A DNA stretch of 64,000 nucleotides, from the NCBI RefSeq assembly GCF_001558695.1, contig NZ_LNTU01000001.1:558001-622000 (forward strand). The letters run 5' to 3'. The notes beneath the pieces were generated by a model. That model worked only from the letters and a program-made list of their open reading frames with translations. It was not told the DNA's origin and did no database searches. The stretch's first letter is position 1, and each line of letters opens with the position of its first letter. A program made the translations under genes and the position numbers. This document shows positions 1 through 9,914 of the stretch, in pieces. The stretch comes from Paramesorhizobium deserti. Lineage in GTDB: Bacteria > Pseudomonadota > Alphaproteobacteria > Rhizobiales > Rhizobiaceae.

Positions 1-75
1 CAGACGGACCAACCGGCAGCAGGTTCCGGCGCGCTCCCGGCAGGGGCGCTGAACGATTGCAAAGCGGGCATTTTG

Positions 76-3000
76 ATGAAGAACCAGCGTTCCCCACTCG
101 ATGATCTCAACGCGCAGCGCATACGCCGGATGCCTTCGCCACTGGACGAATTGAACAGGACGCTCGAAGGACTGGAGAACAGGCTGAACGGCCTCGACGC
201 ATCGCGGACGCCCAACCGGCCCGGCGCCTATCCTTCTGAAGATGACACCCTTTCCAGATACGCGGCGATGCGCGAGCCGCATGGCGGCCATGGCCGGAAG
301 AGCGATGCGCGGCACCGGCAGGAAGATGCCGACGGGCTCTCGATCATTGCCGGGGAGCTGAAGCAGCTCCGCGGTGAACTGCGCCAGGAAATGTCGTCGA
401 CCATGCGTCATGACATGCAGCGGCTGCGCCAGTCGGCACTGGAAGATGGATATTCGGCGCAATTGGGTGAGGAACTCTCGCGCATCTCGGAAAACATGCG
501 CACCCTTTCCGCGCGCTCCGATAGCGAGACCGCGCACGAACTGCGCCGGGAGCTCGAAGAATTGAAACGCACGGTGCAGACGCTGGCGCGTGAGGAATCG
601 CTGCGCCGTCTCAGCCATCGCTGGGACGAATTCGACGAGCGTTTCGACGCTTTCGAGCAGCGCCAGAGCGCCCGCGACAATGCCAGCGTTCCAGCCAGCG
701 AAGCCCTGACTGCGCGTCTGGAGCAGATCCGCCACGCCATCGACACGCTGCCCCAGTCGCAGTCGCACTCGATCCGCAATCTCGAGGACAGGATCCAGAC
801 CCTGGCAGCCGCGATCGAAAAGATGTCGCGGCCGCAAGGTCCGGCAGTGCCGCCGCAATTCATGCAGCAGATGGACGAGCGGCTGGACGAGATCAGCCGG
901 GCGATCCTCTCCTCCAGCCTTTCGCGCGCACCGGACCAGGACGAAACAAGGCGCCTGGAGCGCATCGAGGCGCGGCTCGCGGCCCTGGCCAGCCAGATCG
1001 AAGCCGCCGAGCACCGCGCCGCCGCGCCCGACCCCGCTTTCATCCGGGAGATCGACCGCCGTTTCGAAGAACTGGCACAGCGCCTCGACGACCAGTACGC
1101 TGCGGGAAGCGGCTATGATTTGCGGCTGATCGAAAATCTCGAAGGCAGGCTGGAGGACATCTCACAGCAGCTTTCGGTCAATGCCGCCGCGCAGGCGAGC
1201 GCCCATTCGGGCTTTCCGGGACATGAGGTCTTCCGCAACCTCGAGGCGCAGGTGGCAGAGATCGCCCGGCACCTGTCGCAACCGAGCCCGCGCGTGCCGG
1301 CACTCGAGGAGATCCAGCCGCGGCTCGATTCCATCGAGCGGTCGCTGATATCCAGCCGCGAGACCATGCTGGACGCGGCGCGGCAGGCGGCGGAAGACGC
1401 GATCCGGCATGTGATGAAAAACGGCTCGGCGGGCGACGCGGTGATTGCGCACCAGCTCGCCAGCGATCTGAAATCGCTCGAGCAGCTCACCCGCGGATCG
1501 GACGAGCGCAGTACCAGAACGTTCGAGGCCATCCACGACACGCTGATGAAGATCGTCGACCGGCTGGGGAAACTCGAGCAGGAAGTCGCGAAGCCCGGCA
1601 AAGCCACGGGCAAGCAGGGCGCGGTGGTGGAAACCGGCAAGAGCGCGATCGGCAAAGCGCCCTCGCTGCAGTTCGAGGCCGAACCCGACCTCGTGCATTC
1701 CTCCACGCCGCGTTCGCCGGCGGCGGCCGCTGCCGAAGCAGCGCTGGCCGCGATCAAGAGCGATGGGCAGACAACAACGAAGACGCCAGACGAACACGGA
1801 AGAAAGAAATCCTCCATGTTCGGCGGGCTGGCGAAGGCCGTCAAAAACCGCGGCAAGAACGATCCTGTGGCTAAGCCTGCCGCGCAGGCGAAGGCTGAGC
1901 CGAGCTTTGCATCCACGTCCAAGGGGGCGGATATCGCCGAACCGCTGGAAGCGGTCGATCCCAAGGTTGCCAATCAGCCGCTCGAGCCAGGCTCGGGCAC
2001 GCCCGATCTCAACACCATCATGAAGCGGGTGCGTGACGAGCGCCGGGAACGCGGCAACGAACCCGCCGGTGAAATCGGCAAGGCGGATTTCATCATCGCG
2101 GCGCGCAGGGCCGCACAGGCGGCCGCCGCCGAATCCGAACTCCTAAAAAAGAGCGCCGAAAAGCCTGCCTCGAAGAAGCGCTCGGCGCTCGGCGGCATAC
2201 TCCACCGCCAGCGCAAGCCCATCCTCATGGCAATCGGCGCGATCATGCTTGCCATGGCCGGTCTTCAGATCGGTACAGCCTTCCTTTCCCCCGGCGAGAG
2301 GGAGAATATTTTCGGCAATGCCGCCGATATGACCGATACGCCCGCCGCAGTGCCGGAGATCGACACGAACAGCACCTCCGCCGTGCCGCAGGCGGAGCCG
2401 GAGCAACCGAGCGCAGCCCAAGCACCGATGCCGGAAGCCAACGCGATGCCGCCGGCTGCACCCGCAGAGGAGCCAGCCGCGGCCATGCCTAGTTCGCCGC
2501 ATGCCGAGGCTGCGCCCGAAACCCAGCCGGAGGCGCCAGCTCCGGCGGAAGCCGCCGAAAGCAATCCGCAGCCCACCATTCCCACCGTCCCGACCGAGGC
2601 CGGCTCGGCCGCGTTGCGCGAAGCGGCGGCCAATGGCGACCCAAAGGCGCTTTTCGAAATCGGCAACCGCTACACCGACGGACGCGGCGTGCAGAGCGAT
2701 TACGCCAAGGCGGCGCAATGGTACGAACTCTCAGCCGCGCTGGGTTTCGCTCCGGCGCAATACCGCCTCGGCAATTTCAACGAAAAGGGCTTGGGGCTGC
2801 CGCGCGACACGGCCAAGGCCAAGACCTGGTATCAACTCGCCGCCGAGCAGGGCAATGCGAGCGCCATGCACAATCTCGCCGTGCTTTTCGCTATGGGCCC
2901 CGACGGCACGCCGGACAACGAGTCCGCCGCCCGATGGTTCGGCAAGGCGGCGGAACTCGGCGTGAAGGACAGCCAGTTCAATCTCGGTATCCTTTCCGCC

Positions 3001-3462
3001 AAGGGTCTCGGCACGCCGCGAAACCTCGAGGAAAGCTACAAATGGTTCGCACTCGCCGCCCTGTCGGGCGACAAGGACGCCGAGCAGAAGCGCGAAGCGG
3101 TAGCCAAGGTGCTGCAGCCGGAGCAGCTTGAGCGCGCCAAGGCGGCGGTGGAACTTTGGAAAGCAAAGCCACTCAACGAGGCTGCCAATTCCACCGACAT
3201 ACCGGACGCCTGGCAGGAAGAAAAGCCGGTAGCCACCGGCTCGGTGGACATGAAGAAAGCCGTGCGCAATATCCAGCTCATCCTGACCAAGAGCGGCTAT
3301 GACCCGGGTGCCCCCGACGGGATGATGGGCGCCAAGACGCGCGAGGCCATTGCCGCCTTCCAGAAGGCCCATGGCCTGAAACCGACCGGCGAGGTCGACC
3401 AGCCGCTGGTGGAAGCACTTCTCAAGCAGAACGAACAGGTTTCTGCAGCAGCAAAACAATAG
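76..3462 (+). CDS. PodJ-like polar localization protein with Sel1 repeats and peptidoglycan-binding domain
   Basis: Large envelope protein of about 1128 residues. Residues 1-40 hold two SPLD(D/E)LN blocks and the LNRTLEGLE motif that opens rhizobial PodJ-type proteins. Residues about 100-520 are charged, heptad-rich coiled coil. One membrane segment lies near 715-737 (RKPILMAIGAIML), followed by a long Pro/Ala/Glu-rich periplasmic linker. Four Sel1-type repeats follow from about 846 to 1015 (for example ALFEIGNRYTDGRG), then a C-terminal peptidoglycan-binding domain near 1058-1118 (GYDPGAPDGMMG). By family it would organise a cell pole, with the coiled coil in the cytoplasm and the Sel1/PG-binding part in the periplasm. 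ATG at 76 is preceded in frame by TTG at 73. The frame stays open to base 1, so an upstream start outside the window is possible, but the motif at residues 1-40 argues for this start. Confidence 0.85.
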   Translation: MKNQRSPLDDLNAQRIRRMPSPLDELNRTLEGLENRLNGLDASRTPNRPGAYPSEDDTLSRYAAMREPHGGHGRKSDARHRQEDADGLSIIAGELKQLRGELRQEMSSTMRHDMQRLRQSALEDGYSAQLGEELSRISENMRTLSARSDSETAHELRRELEELKRTVQTLAREESLRRLSHRWDEFDERFDAFEQRQSARDNASVPASEALTARLEQIRHAIDTLPQSQSHSIRNLEDRIQTLAAAIEKMSRPQGPAVPPQFMQQMDERLDEISRAILSSSLSRAPDQDETRRLERIEARLAALASQIEAAEHRAAAPDPAFIREIDRRFEELAQRLDDQYAAGSGYDLRLIENLEGRLEDISQQLSVNAAAQASAHSGFPGHEVFRNLEAQVAEIARHLSQPSPRVPALEEIQPRLDSIERSLISSRETMLDAARQAAEDAIRHVMKNGSAGDAVIAHQLASDLKSLEQLTRGSDERSTRTFEAIHDTLMKIVDRLGKLEQEVAKPGKATGKQGAVVETGKSAIGKAPSLQFEAEPDLVHSSTPRSPAAAAAEAALAAIKSDGQTTTKTPDEHGRKKSSMFGGLAKAVKNRGKNDPVAKPAAQAKAEPSFASTSKGADIAEPLEAVDPKVANQPLEPGSGTPDLNTIMKRVRDERRERGNEPAGEIGKADFIIAARRAAQAAAAESELLKKSAEKPASKKRSALGGILHRQRKPILMAIGAIMLAMAGLQIGTAFLSPGERENIFGNAADMTDTPAAVPEIDTNSTSAVPQAEPEQPSAAQAPMPEANAMPPAAPAEEPAAAMPSSPHAEAAPETQPEAPAPAEAAESNPQPTIPTVPTEAGSAALREAAANGDPKALFEIGNRYTDGRGVQSDYAKAAQWYELSAALGFAPAQYRLGNFNEKGLGLPRDTAKAKTWYQLAAEQGNASAMHNLAVLFAMGPDGTPDNESAARWFGKAAELGVKDSQFNLGILSAKGLGTPRNLEESYKWFALAALSGDKDAEQKREAVAKVLQPEQLERAKAAVELWKAKPLNEAANSTDIPDAWQEEKPVATGSVDMKKAVRNIQLILTKSGYDPGAPDGMMGAKTREAIAAFQKAHGLKPTGEVDQPLVEALLKQNEQVSAAAKQ

Positions 3463-3526
3463 CGGAACGTCGAAGCGAGTCGCGGTCAGATGTGATCATT
3501 CTGCCGCACGTTGCCCTAAAATGACG

Positions 3527-3549
3527 GGCGGCGTGAATCCGCCATTTTT
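3527..3549 (+). terminator. possible Rho-independent terminator after the PodJ-like gene
   Basis: GGCGG (3527-3531) and CCGCC (3539-3543) pair around a 7-base loop and are followed by ATTTTTC. It lies 65 bases after the stop of the PodJ-like gene. The stem is only five base pairs, so the call is modest. Confidence 0.4.
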
Positions 3550-3687
3550 CAGACGTCATTATACGGGTAACCCTTTCCTCAATCCGGGTTTGACTTCGCC
3601 TTCGTGAGAGCGCAAGACACCTAGGGAATTCAGTACCGTCGGGGGCTCCGGCGGATCGCGTTTCGCTTGGCTTCACCGGGATCGGAA

Positions 3688-4608
3688 TTGGGTATCTATC
3701 TCCCCATCGCGGAACTATCAGTCAACATGCTGGTCATACTCGGCATGGGGGCCGCGGTCGGCTTTCTCTCGGGGATGTTCGGTGTCAGCGGCGGCTTTCT
3801 CATCACGCCTCTCCTGATCTTCTACAACATCCCGCCGGCCGTCGCCGTCGCGACCGGGGTCAATCAGGTCATCGCCTCCTCGGTTTCCGGTGCACTCGCC
3901 CATTTCAAACGCCGGACGCTTGACATCAAGCTCGGCCTGCTTCTGGTGGTGGGGGGCCTCATCGGCTCGCTGCTTGGCATCTATCTGTTCTCGCTCTTGC
4001 GCGATCTGGGCCAGCTCGACCTGATCGTCTCGCTGCTCTACGTGCTGCTGCTCGGCACCGTCGGCACCTTGATGCTGATCGAGAGCTGGCGGGCCTTGCA
4101 GCGCGTGCGCCAGGGCCAGCCCGTTAACCTGAAGCGGCCGGGCCAGCATAACTGGATCCACCGCCTGCCGCTGAAGATGCGGTTCCGCGCGTCGAAGATC
4201 TATGTCAGCATCATACCGGTGCTCGGCATCGGCTTTTTCATCGGCGTTCTCGCCGCGATCATGGGCGTCGGCGGCGGCTTCATCATGGTGCCGGCGCTGA
4301 TCTATCTCCTGCGCGTGCCGACCAATGTTGTCATCGGAACGTCGCTGTTCCAGGTCACCTTCGTCACCGCCTTCGCGACCGTCATGCAGGCCACCACCAA
4401 CCACTCGGTGGATATCGTCCTTGCCATGCTGCTGATGGTCGGCGGCGTGATCGGCGCGCAATATGGCACGCGGGTCGGCCAAAGGCTTCGCGGTGAGCAG
4501 TTGCGGCTGCTCCTGGCTCTGCTGGTGCTCGCGGTCGCCTTGCGCCTGGCCTTCGACCTCTTCGTCAGGCCCGACAATATTTTTTCGATCGCCATAGCGG
4601 ATGGGTGA
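3688..4608 (+). CDS. TSUP (TauE/SafE) family membrane transporter
   Basis: Predicted sulfite/organosulfonate-type exporter of the inner membrane, about 306 residues. It has two internally similar halves of hydrophobic helices. The family motif occurs twice, as GFLSGMFGVSGGFLITPLL near the N-terminus and as AAIMGVGGGFIMVPAL in the second half, with a short charged central loop. No in-frame ATG precedes conserved sequence. TTG at 3688 follows a weak GGATCGGA ribosome site and gives the family-like beginning GIYLPIAELSVN. TTG at 3667 is the alternative and adds seven residues. The gene overlaps the following TIGR02186 gene by 8 bases, a pairing common in Rhizobiales. The substrate is inferred from the family only. 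Confidence 0.85.
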   Translation: MGIYLPIAELSVNMLVILGMGAAVGFLSGMFGVSGGFLITPLLIFYNIPPAVAVATGVNQVIASSVSGALAHFKRRTLDIKLGLLLVVGGLIGSLLGIYLFSLLRDLGQLDLIVSLLYVLLLGTVGTLMLIESWRALQRVRQGQPVNLKRPGQHNWIHRLPLKMRFRASKIYVSIIPVLGIGFFIGVLAAIMGVGGGFIMVPALIYLLRVPTNVVIGTSLFQVTFVTAFATVMQATTNHSVDIVLAMLLMVGGVIGAQYGTRVGQRLRGEQLRLLLALLVLAVALRLAFDLFVRPDNIFSIAIADG

Positions 4609-5452
4609 CACCGTGATCCCTCGCCGCGCCCCTTTTCTGTTCCTCCGCGCTGCACTTGCCGCAGGCACCATGCTCGCCGCCGCTTCGCCCACCCTGCCCC
4701 AGACGACACAACCGAACAAGACGCGTGAGCAACCCGCAGCGCCGACGGAAACCATCGAGATCGGCCTATCGACGGAAACCATCGCCATCACGTCGAATTT
4801 CGGGGGCACGAACCTCACCATTTTCGGCGCGCTCGACAATGCCGATCCGCTGATAAGACGGCAGGGGCGCTATGACATCATTGTCGTGCTCCAAGGGCCG
4901 GAACGCGATCTCGTGGTGCGCAAAAAGGAACGCTATCTCGGCGTCTGGGTAAACGCGGAATCCCAAACTTTCCTCGGCGTGCCGCTTTCCTATTCGCTGG
5001 CCTCGACCCGCAGTCTCCAGGACATCGCGGATCCGAAGATCTTTCGCCAGCTCTCCATCGGTGTCGACAATTTCTATCTCGCACCGGAAGCCGCCGATAA
5101 ATCCGACGCCAATATCCCGGAGTTCGGCAAGGAGCTGCGCGAGATCAAGATGCGCCAGGGGCTCTACAGCCAGCGCATCGGCGACGTGGAATTCATCTCG
5201 CCTACGCTGTTCCGCGCCACGCTCTCGCTGCCGACGAATGTCCCCGTGGGGCGGCACAGGGCGCGGGCGCTCCTCTTCCGTAGCGGAACTTTCGTGCGGG
5301 AGGCCAATACCAGCCTGCAGATCGTCAAGGCCGGCCTCGAATACCGGATCTATGAGGCTGCGCAGAATTACAGCCTACTCTACGGTCTTTTCGCCGTTTT
5401 CCTCGCCGTTCTCACCGGCTGGTTCGGGCGGCTGCTATTCAGGAAGGATTAG
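4601..5452 (+). CDS. TIGR02186 family membrane-anchored protein
   Basis: Protein of 283 residues of the alphaproteobacterial TIGR02186 (Alph_Pro_TM) family, function unknown. A hydrophobic N-terminal segment (about residues 12-33) resembles a signal peptide or anchor. The body is beta-rich (IEIGLSTETIAITSNFGG, DIIVVLQGPERDLVVRKKER). A single C-terminal membrane helix near 258-278 precedes the basic end RLLFRKD, so most of the protein should face the periplasm. ATG at 4601 lies inside the last codons of the TSUP gene, which suggests translational coupling and a shared function, perhaps as a periplasmic partner of the exporter. GTG at 4613 is an alternative start. Confidence 0.82.
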   Translation: MGDTVIPRRAPFLFLRAALAAGTMLAAASPTLPQTTQPNKTREQPAAPTETIEIGLSTETIAITSNFGGTNLTIFGALDNADPLIRRQGRYDIIVVLQGPERDLVVRKKERYLGVWVNAESQTFLGVPLSYSLASTRSLQDIADPKIFRQLSIGVDNFYLAPEAADKSDANIPEFGKELREIKMRQGLYSQRIGDVEFISPTLFRATLSLPTNVPVGRHRARALLFRSGTFVREANTSLQIVKAGLEYRIYEAAQNYSLLYGLFAVFLAVLTGWFGRLLFRKD

Positions 5453-5498
5453 GGCGGTTCACATCAATAGAAAGGTCGGCGGGACAGCGTTTCAATTT

Positions 5499-6230
5499 TC
5501 ACCCCGGAAACAGCATCCGCCGTCCGATCGTGTAAACCCGATCCGCGCCCAGCATGAAAGCCAATAACTGTTCCTCGGCGAAGAGCCCGCGGAACGCCCG
5601 GTCGAGCACGTTGAGCGCGCCGGTGTAAGCGCCGAAGGCGGGCATGATCAGCCGTTCGCCGTCGCTCGCAAAGCAGGAGCGGCGCACGGAGCGTCCACGG
5701 CGGACGATCTTTGCCGCCGGGTGCAGGTGCCCGGCGATCTCGCCCGGCGCGCTGCCCGATTGCGGCTCATGACGGAAGACAAGTGGCCCGAGCGCCAGCT
5801 CGCCGGCGACATCGCCCGGCAGATGAACCGGCCGATGCGGATCATGATTGCCCGTGATCCATATCCACTCGCGCCCGGCCATCAGCCCGCGCAGGCGTAT
5901 TGCATAGAGAGCCGGCAGGCGGGCCGAGGCTTCCGGATCATGGAAACTGTCACCGAGGCTGATCACCGTTGCAGGGTGATAGCGAGCGATGACAGCGGCC
6001 AAAAGGTCGAGCGTGACGCCGGTATCATAGGGCGGCAGCAGCATGCCGCGCCGCGCAAAGGAGGAGCCCTTCTCCATATGAAGGTCGGAAACCGCGAGCA
6101 GCCGCATCTCGGGAAAATAGAGCGCGCCCGCCGGGTCGCAGACAGCCTCGACGCCGGCGATGACGGTCTTGACCGTGCCGCCATGGGGCTCCCCGAGCCG
6201 ATGGTCTCCCGAATGCATCGCTAAAGTCAT
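5499..6230 (-). CDS. pdeM: PdeM, ligase-associated metallophosphoesterase (DNA damage response endonuclease)
   Basis: Calcineurin-like metallophosphoesterase of 243 residues. The metal-binding motifs are visible in order: VSDLHMEKG (D49, H51), SLGDSFHD (D94), TGNHDP (N128, H129) and AGHLHP (H168, H170). Family members are manganese-dependent phosphodiesterases/nucleases found with an Lhr-type helicase, an MBL-fold exonuclease and an ATP-dependent ligase, and all four are present in this window. The gene overlaps the upstream helicase stop by four bases (ATGA), so the two are translated as a pair. A downstream in-frame ATG at residue 5 is a possible alternative start. The role in DNA repair comes from family knowledge. 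Confidence 0.9.
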   Translation of the reverse strand: MTLAMHSGDHRLGEPHGGTVKTVIAGVEAVCDPAGALYFPEMRLLAVSDLHMEKGSSFARRGMLLPPYDTGVTLDLLAAVIARYHPATVISLGDSFHDPEASARLPALYAIRLRGLMAGREWIWITGNHDPHRPVHLPGDVAGELALGPLVFRHEPQSGSAPGEIAGHLHPAAKIVRRGRSVRRSCFASDGERLIMPAFGAYTGALNVLDRAFRGLFAEEQLLAFMLGADRVYTIGRRMLFPG

Positions 6231-8713
6231 TTCTCTCCCATCACTTCACGGATCAGCTCGTCGGCTGCTTCAGCCAGGAGCACGTCATTAGCCTCACCGG
6301 CAACGGACTCCTTGCCGATATCGAGCATCACCGGCAGAGAAAGTGGCGAAATCTGCTCCAAATTCTTGTGCACGATTCGCCCCTTGATGCGCGAGAGCAT
6401 ATCGGCCAGGCGGCGAATGTCGAGAAGACCGGTTGCGGCATCGGCGCGCGTAGCCTGCAGGAGGATATGGTCCGGTTCGTGGGTGCGCAGCACGTCGTAG
6501 ATCAGATCGGTCGAAACCGTCACCTGACGGCCGGTCTTCTCCTGACCGGGATGACGCCTCTCGATCAACCCTGAGATCACCGCGCAATTGCGGAAGGTAC
6601 GCTTCAAGAGATAACTCTCGTCGAGCCAAGCTTCGAGGTCATCACCGAGCATATCCTCATCGAACAATGCCCCAAGGGGCAGTTCGCCGGTGCGGAACAT
6701 CCGCCCCATATCGCGCAGGGCCCAGACGCCGATGGAATAATCCGTGGCAACGAAGCCGAGCGGCCGCGCCTTTGCCCGCTCCAGCCGCCGCGTCAGCAGC
6801 ATGCCGAGCGTCTGGTGGGCCAGCCTGCCCTCGAACGGATAGGCCACCATGTAATAGCGGTTGCCGCGCGGAAAGGTCTCGACCAGAAGCTCGCCCGCCT
6901 TGGGCAGAATGGATTTCTGCCGCTGGATCTCCAGCCATTCATGCACCTGATCCGGCAGTGCACCCCAGCGGGCGGGATCGGCCAGGATGGCGCGGACCTC
7001 GCCCGCCAGATAGGTGGAAAGCGGGAATTTGCCGCCGGCATAGACCGGGACTTTTGCATCCTGTCCGGCGGCGTTGGAGGCGATGCATTCGTTATCGCGG
7101 ATGCCCTCGAAGCGCAGCACCTTGCCGGCAAAGAGGAAGGTATCGCCCGGGGCCATGGTTTCGAGGAAATATTCCTCGATCTTGCCGAGGACGCGGCCGC
7201 CATAGGCCTTGCCGCGCCCGGATCTGGTCAGGCGCACGTTCAGTTCCGGCGCTTCGACGATAGTGCCGATGTTGAGCCTATATTGCTGCGCGATGCGCGG
7301 ATGGCTGACGCGCCATGTGCCGTCCGCGGTCTTGCGGATTTTGGCGAAGCGCTCATAGCTTTTCAGCGCATAGCCCCCGGTCGCCACGAAATCGAGGATA
7401 TGGTCGAAGGTCTCGCGCGGCAGAGCGGCATAGGGTGCGGCGGTGCGGATTTCCGCATAGAGCATATCGGCGTTGAACGGCGCGGCGCAGGCCATTCCCA
7501 GCACATGCTGCGCCAGCACGTCGAGCGCTCCTTCGATAAGCGGCGGCGTGTCCTGCGCGCCCAGGTAATTGGCATCGAGCGCGGCGCGGCACTCCATCAC
7601 CTCGAAGCGGTTGGCGGGCACGAGAATGGCGCGGCTCGGCTCGTCCATGCGGTGATTGGCGCGGCCGATGCGCTGGGCAAGACGGCTTGCGCCCTTCGGC
7701 GCGCCGACATGGATGACCAGATCGACATCGCCCCAATCGATACCGAGATCCAGTGTTGAGGTGGCGACCACGGCTCGGAGGGTGTTTCCGGCCATGGCCT
7801 GCTCGACCTTGCGGCGCTGACCGGCATCGAGCGAGCCGTGGTGGAGGGCGATGGGGAGCGTATCCTCATTGATGCGCCAGAGTTCCTGGAACAGCATCTC
7901 CGCCTGGCTGCGGGTATTGACAAAGAGCAGGGTCGTGCGGTGGGCACGGATCGCCTCGTAGATATCGGGCAGCGCATAGCGGGCCGAATGCCCCGCCCAA
8001 GGGATGTGCTCAGCAGATTCAAGGATGGAAATCTCCGGTTTCGCCCCTCCCTCGACGGTGATTACCCCTGCCATACCTCCGGTTTCCCCCTGTCCGACCA
8101 GCCAGCGGCGCAATTCGTCCGGCTCGGCGACCGTCGCCGACAGGCCGATGGTCTGCAGATTGGGCTGCAATTGCCGGAGCCGCGCCAGCCCCAGCGACAG
8201 GAGATGGCCGCGCTTGGAAATGACCAGCGAGTGAAGCTCGTCCAGCACGACATAGCGAAGATCGGCAAAGAAGCGCTCCGCATCCCTGGAGGCGATCAGG
8301 AGAGCCAGTTGCTCAGGCGTCGTCAGCAGGATGTCCGGCGGGGCCAGTTTCTGGCGCTGTCGCTTGTGCGCAGGGGTGTCGCCGGTGCGGGTTTCGATGG
8401 TGATGGGGAGTTGCATCTCCTCGACGGGGATGCCGAGATTGCGATGGATATCGACCGCCAACGCCTTCAGGGGCGAGATATAGAGCGTGTGGATGCCCCG
8501 TGACGCCATACCCGGTTTTCGTTTCGTCCGTCTTGTCAGATCGACCAGCGAAGGCAGGAAGCCAGCCAGCGTCTTGCCTGCCCCTGTCGGTGCGATCAAG
8601 AGCATAGAGCGGCCCTGCTCGGCCTCGGCCAAAAGTTCGAGCTGATGCGGACGCGGCCGCCATCCCTTCGCGCGGAACCATTCCAGGAACGGCTCCGGCA
8701 GGGGGAATGTCAT
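6227..8713 (-). CDS. ligase-associated DEXH-box ATP-dependent DNA helicase (Lhr-like)
   Basis: Superfamily 2 helicase of about 828 residues of the short Lhr-core, ligase-associated type. Walker A is APTGAGKT (Lys near 48), motif II is LDELHSL (DELH near 158-161), motif III is GLSATVAEP and motif VI is QRIGRANH. The C-terminal winged-helix and Lhr-specific regions follow. It should act as a 3'-5' DNA-dependent translocase in repair with PdeM, the exonuclease and the ligase. I chose ATG at 8713 because MTFPLPEPFLEWF matches the usual family beginning just before the Q-motif-like RPHQ. GTG at 8746 in the same frame would add 11 residues. Neither has a strong ribosome site. The gene overlaps pdeM by four bases. 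Confidence 0.9.
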   Translation of the reverse strand: MTFPLPEPFLEWFRAKGWRPRPHQLELLAEAEQGRSMLLIAPTGAGKTLAGFLPSLVDLTRRTKRKPGMASRGIHTLYISPLKALAVDIHRNLGIPVEEMQLPITIETRTGDTPAHKRQRQKLAPPDILLTTPEQLALLIASRDAERFFADLRYVVLDELHSLVISKRGHLLSLGLARLRQLQPNLQTIGLSATVAEPDELRRWLVGQGETGGMAGVITVEGGAKPEISILESAEHIPWAGHSARYALPDIYEAIRAHRTTLLFVNTRSQAEMLFQELWRINEDTLPIALHHGSLDAGQRRKVEQAMAGNTLRAVVATSTLDLGIDWGDVDLVIHVGAPKGASRLAQRIGRANHRMDEPSRAILVPANRFEVMECRAALDANYLGAQDTPPLIEGALDVLAQHVLGMACAAPFNADMLYAEIRTAAPYAALPRETFDHILDFVATGGYALKSYERFAKIRKTADGTWRVSHPRIAQQYRLNIGTIVEAPELNVRLTRSGRGKAYGGRVLGKIEEYFLETMAPGDTFLFAGKVLRFEGIRDNECIASNAAGQDAKVPVYAGGKFPLSTYLAGEVRAILADPARWGALPDQVHEWLEIQRQKSILPKAGELLVETFPRGNRYYMVAYPFEGRLAHQTLGMLLTRRLERAKARPLGFVATDYSIGVWALRDMGRMFRTGELPLGALFDEDMLGDDLEAWLDESYLLKRTFRNCAVISGLIERRHPGQEKTGRQVTVSTDLIYDVLRTHEPDHILLQATRADAATGLLDIRRLADMLSRIKGRIVHKNLEQISPLSLPVMLDIGKESVAGEANDVLLAEAADELIREVMGEK

Positions 8714-8819
8714 CTCGGTGGTTTCGGGCTTCGCGTTCAGGGTCACGCGACGAAACTAATGCGCCGCCGCGCCGCCGCCAAGCAGTTTGTTCACTTTTGT
8801 TCTCGTTTTTGGTGCAGCC

Positions 8820-9791
8820 TCAGTTCGGCCGCTCCTCCAGCGCGATTGGCTCGTCATGACCGCCTGCAACCGCAAGGGGGGCAGCGCGGCGGGCGACGGT
8901 TACGATGCCTGTCAGCGGCTCACCACGATCATAACGGATCACGACCTTGCTCATTTCGAGCGGCTCGAAGCCATGGCACTCAAGAAGGCGACGGATATAG
9001 GAGGCGGAATGGGTGAAGCGCAGCGAGGGCTGCAGGACGAGTTCGTCTTCGGTCTCATGTGTTTCGGTCGAAAAGGCGAACAGGCCCCCCGGCTCCAGCA
9101 TCGCCGCGATATTGGCGAAGGCGCGGTCGAGATTGCCGACATAAATGAACACATCGGCCGCGACCACGAGGTCGACCGGAACTTCGGGCTTTTCCAGCAG
9201 GTTGACGTCGCCTCTCGCGAGGCGATCATAGATGCGCTTCTCCTGGGCTTTGCGCAGCATGGCATCGGAGAGATCGATGCCTTCGAGAAAGCTCGCCGAG
9301 CGGCGCAGCCTCTCCCCCATCAGGCCGGTGCCGCAGCCTAGATCGACGGCGTGGCGATAGCGGCGGTCGCCTCCCGCCCGGATGATCGCCTCGGCGAGGA
9401 ACTCGGGAACGCGATAGTCGAGCTTGCCGATAAGCGCCGTCTCGAAGGTGGGCGCATAGGCATCGAAGAGGCTTTCGACATAAGCCGTCGGCGGCGCATC
9501 AGGCTGGGCCGTCAGGCCGACGCTCGCAAGTTTCAGGCTCGCGCCGAACCGATCGTCGGCATCGGCGCGCAACACGCCGCGCCAGGCTTCGTCTGCGGCC
9601 TCCAGCCGGCCCGCCTTCTCCTCCATCTCGCCCAAACGAAATAGCCCCGGCACCCAGTCCGGTACGATTTCCAGCGCCTGGCGCATCACGTCGGCCGCGG
9701 CGGCATGATCTCCCGCCTCGAACATCATTTCGGCATAATGGGCACGGCGATCGGCAATCAGATCGCCTGAGGAAAGGAATGCGCGCGTCAT
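8820..9791 (-). CDS. TPR-containing class I SAM-dependent methyltransferase
   Basis: Predicted methyltransferase of about 323 residues. The N-terminal 100 residues resemble tetratricopeptide helices (DHAAAADVMRQALEIVPDWVPGLFRLGEMEEKAG). A Rossmann-type SAM domain follows, with motif I VDLGCGTGLMGE and a motif IV region DLVVAADVFIYVGN. The substrate is unknown. I placed the start at ATG 9791 (MTRAFLSSGDLIADRRAHYAEMM) because a farther start at 9851 adds a non-family basic tail. The gene sits between the two halves of the ligase-associated repair set and is divergent from the exonuclease, so it may share their promoter region. A role in repair is only a guess from position. Confidence 0.82.
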   Translation of the reverse strand: MTRAFLSSGDLIADRRAHYAEMMFEAGDHAAAADVMRQALEIVPDWVPGLFRLGEMEEKAGRLEAADEAWRGVLRADADDRFGASLKLASVGLTAQPDAPPTAYVESLFDAYAPTFETALIGKLDYRVPEFLAEAIIRAGGDRRYRHAVDLGCGTGLMGERLRRSASFLEGIDLSDAMLRKAQEKRIYDRLARGDVNLLEKPEVPVDLVVAADVFIYVGNLDRAFANIAAMLEPGGLFAFSTETHETEDELVLQPSLRFTHSASYIRRLLECHGFEPLEMSKVVIRYDRGEPLTGIVTVARRAAPLAVAGGHDEPIALEERPN

Positions 9792-9914
9792 GGGGAACCG
9801 GACTGCGGGTTGAAGTGCGCGGGATATGATCTTCCGCCCCGGATTTTGCAAGAGGTTTCAGGAGACTCATCGCGAAACCTTTCCCCGGCCGCTTCTCCTC
9901 TCTATCTTCATGCA

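Noticed and set aside
408-2718. Long open frames on the minus strand opposite the PodJ-like gene
   Set aside because: They mirror the high-GC third-position pattern of the real gene, contain low-complexity Ser/Arg-rich sequence and have no ribosome sites.
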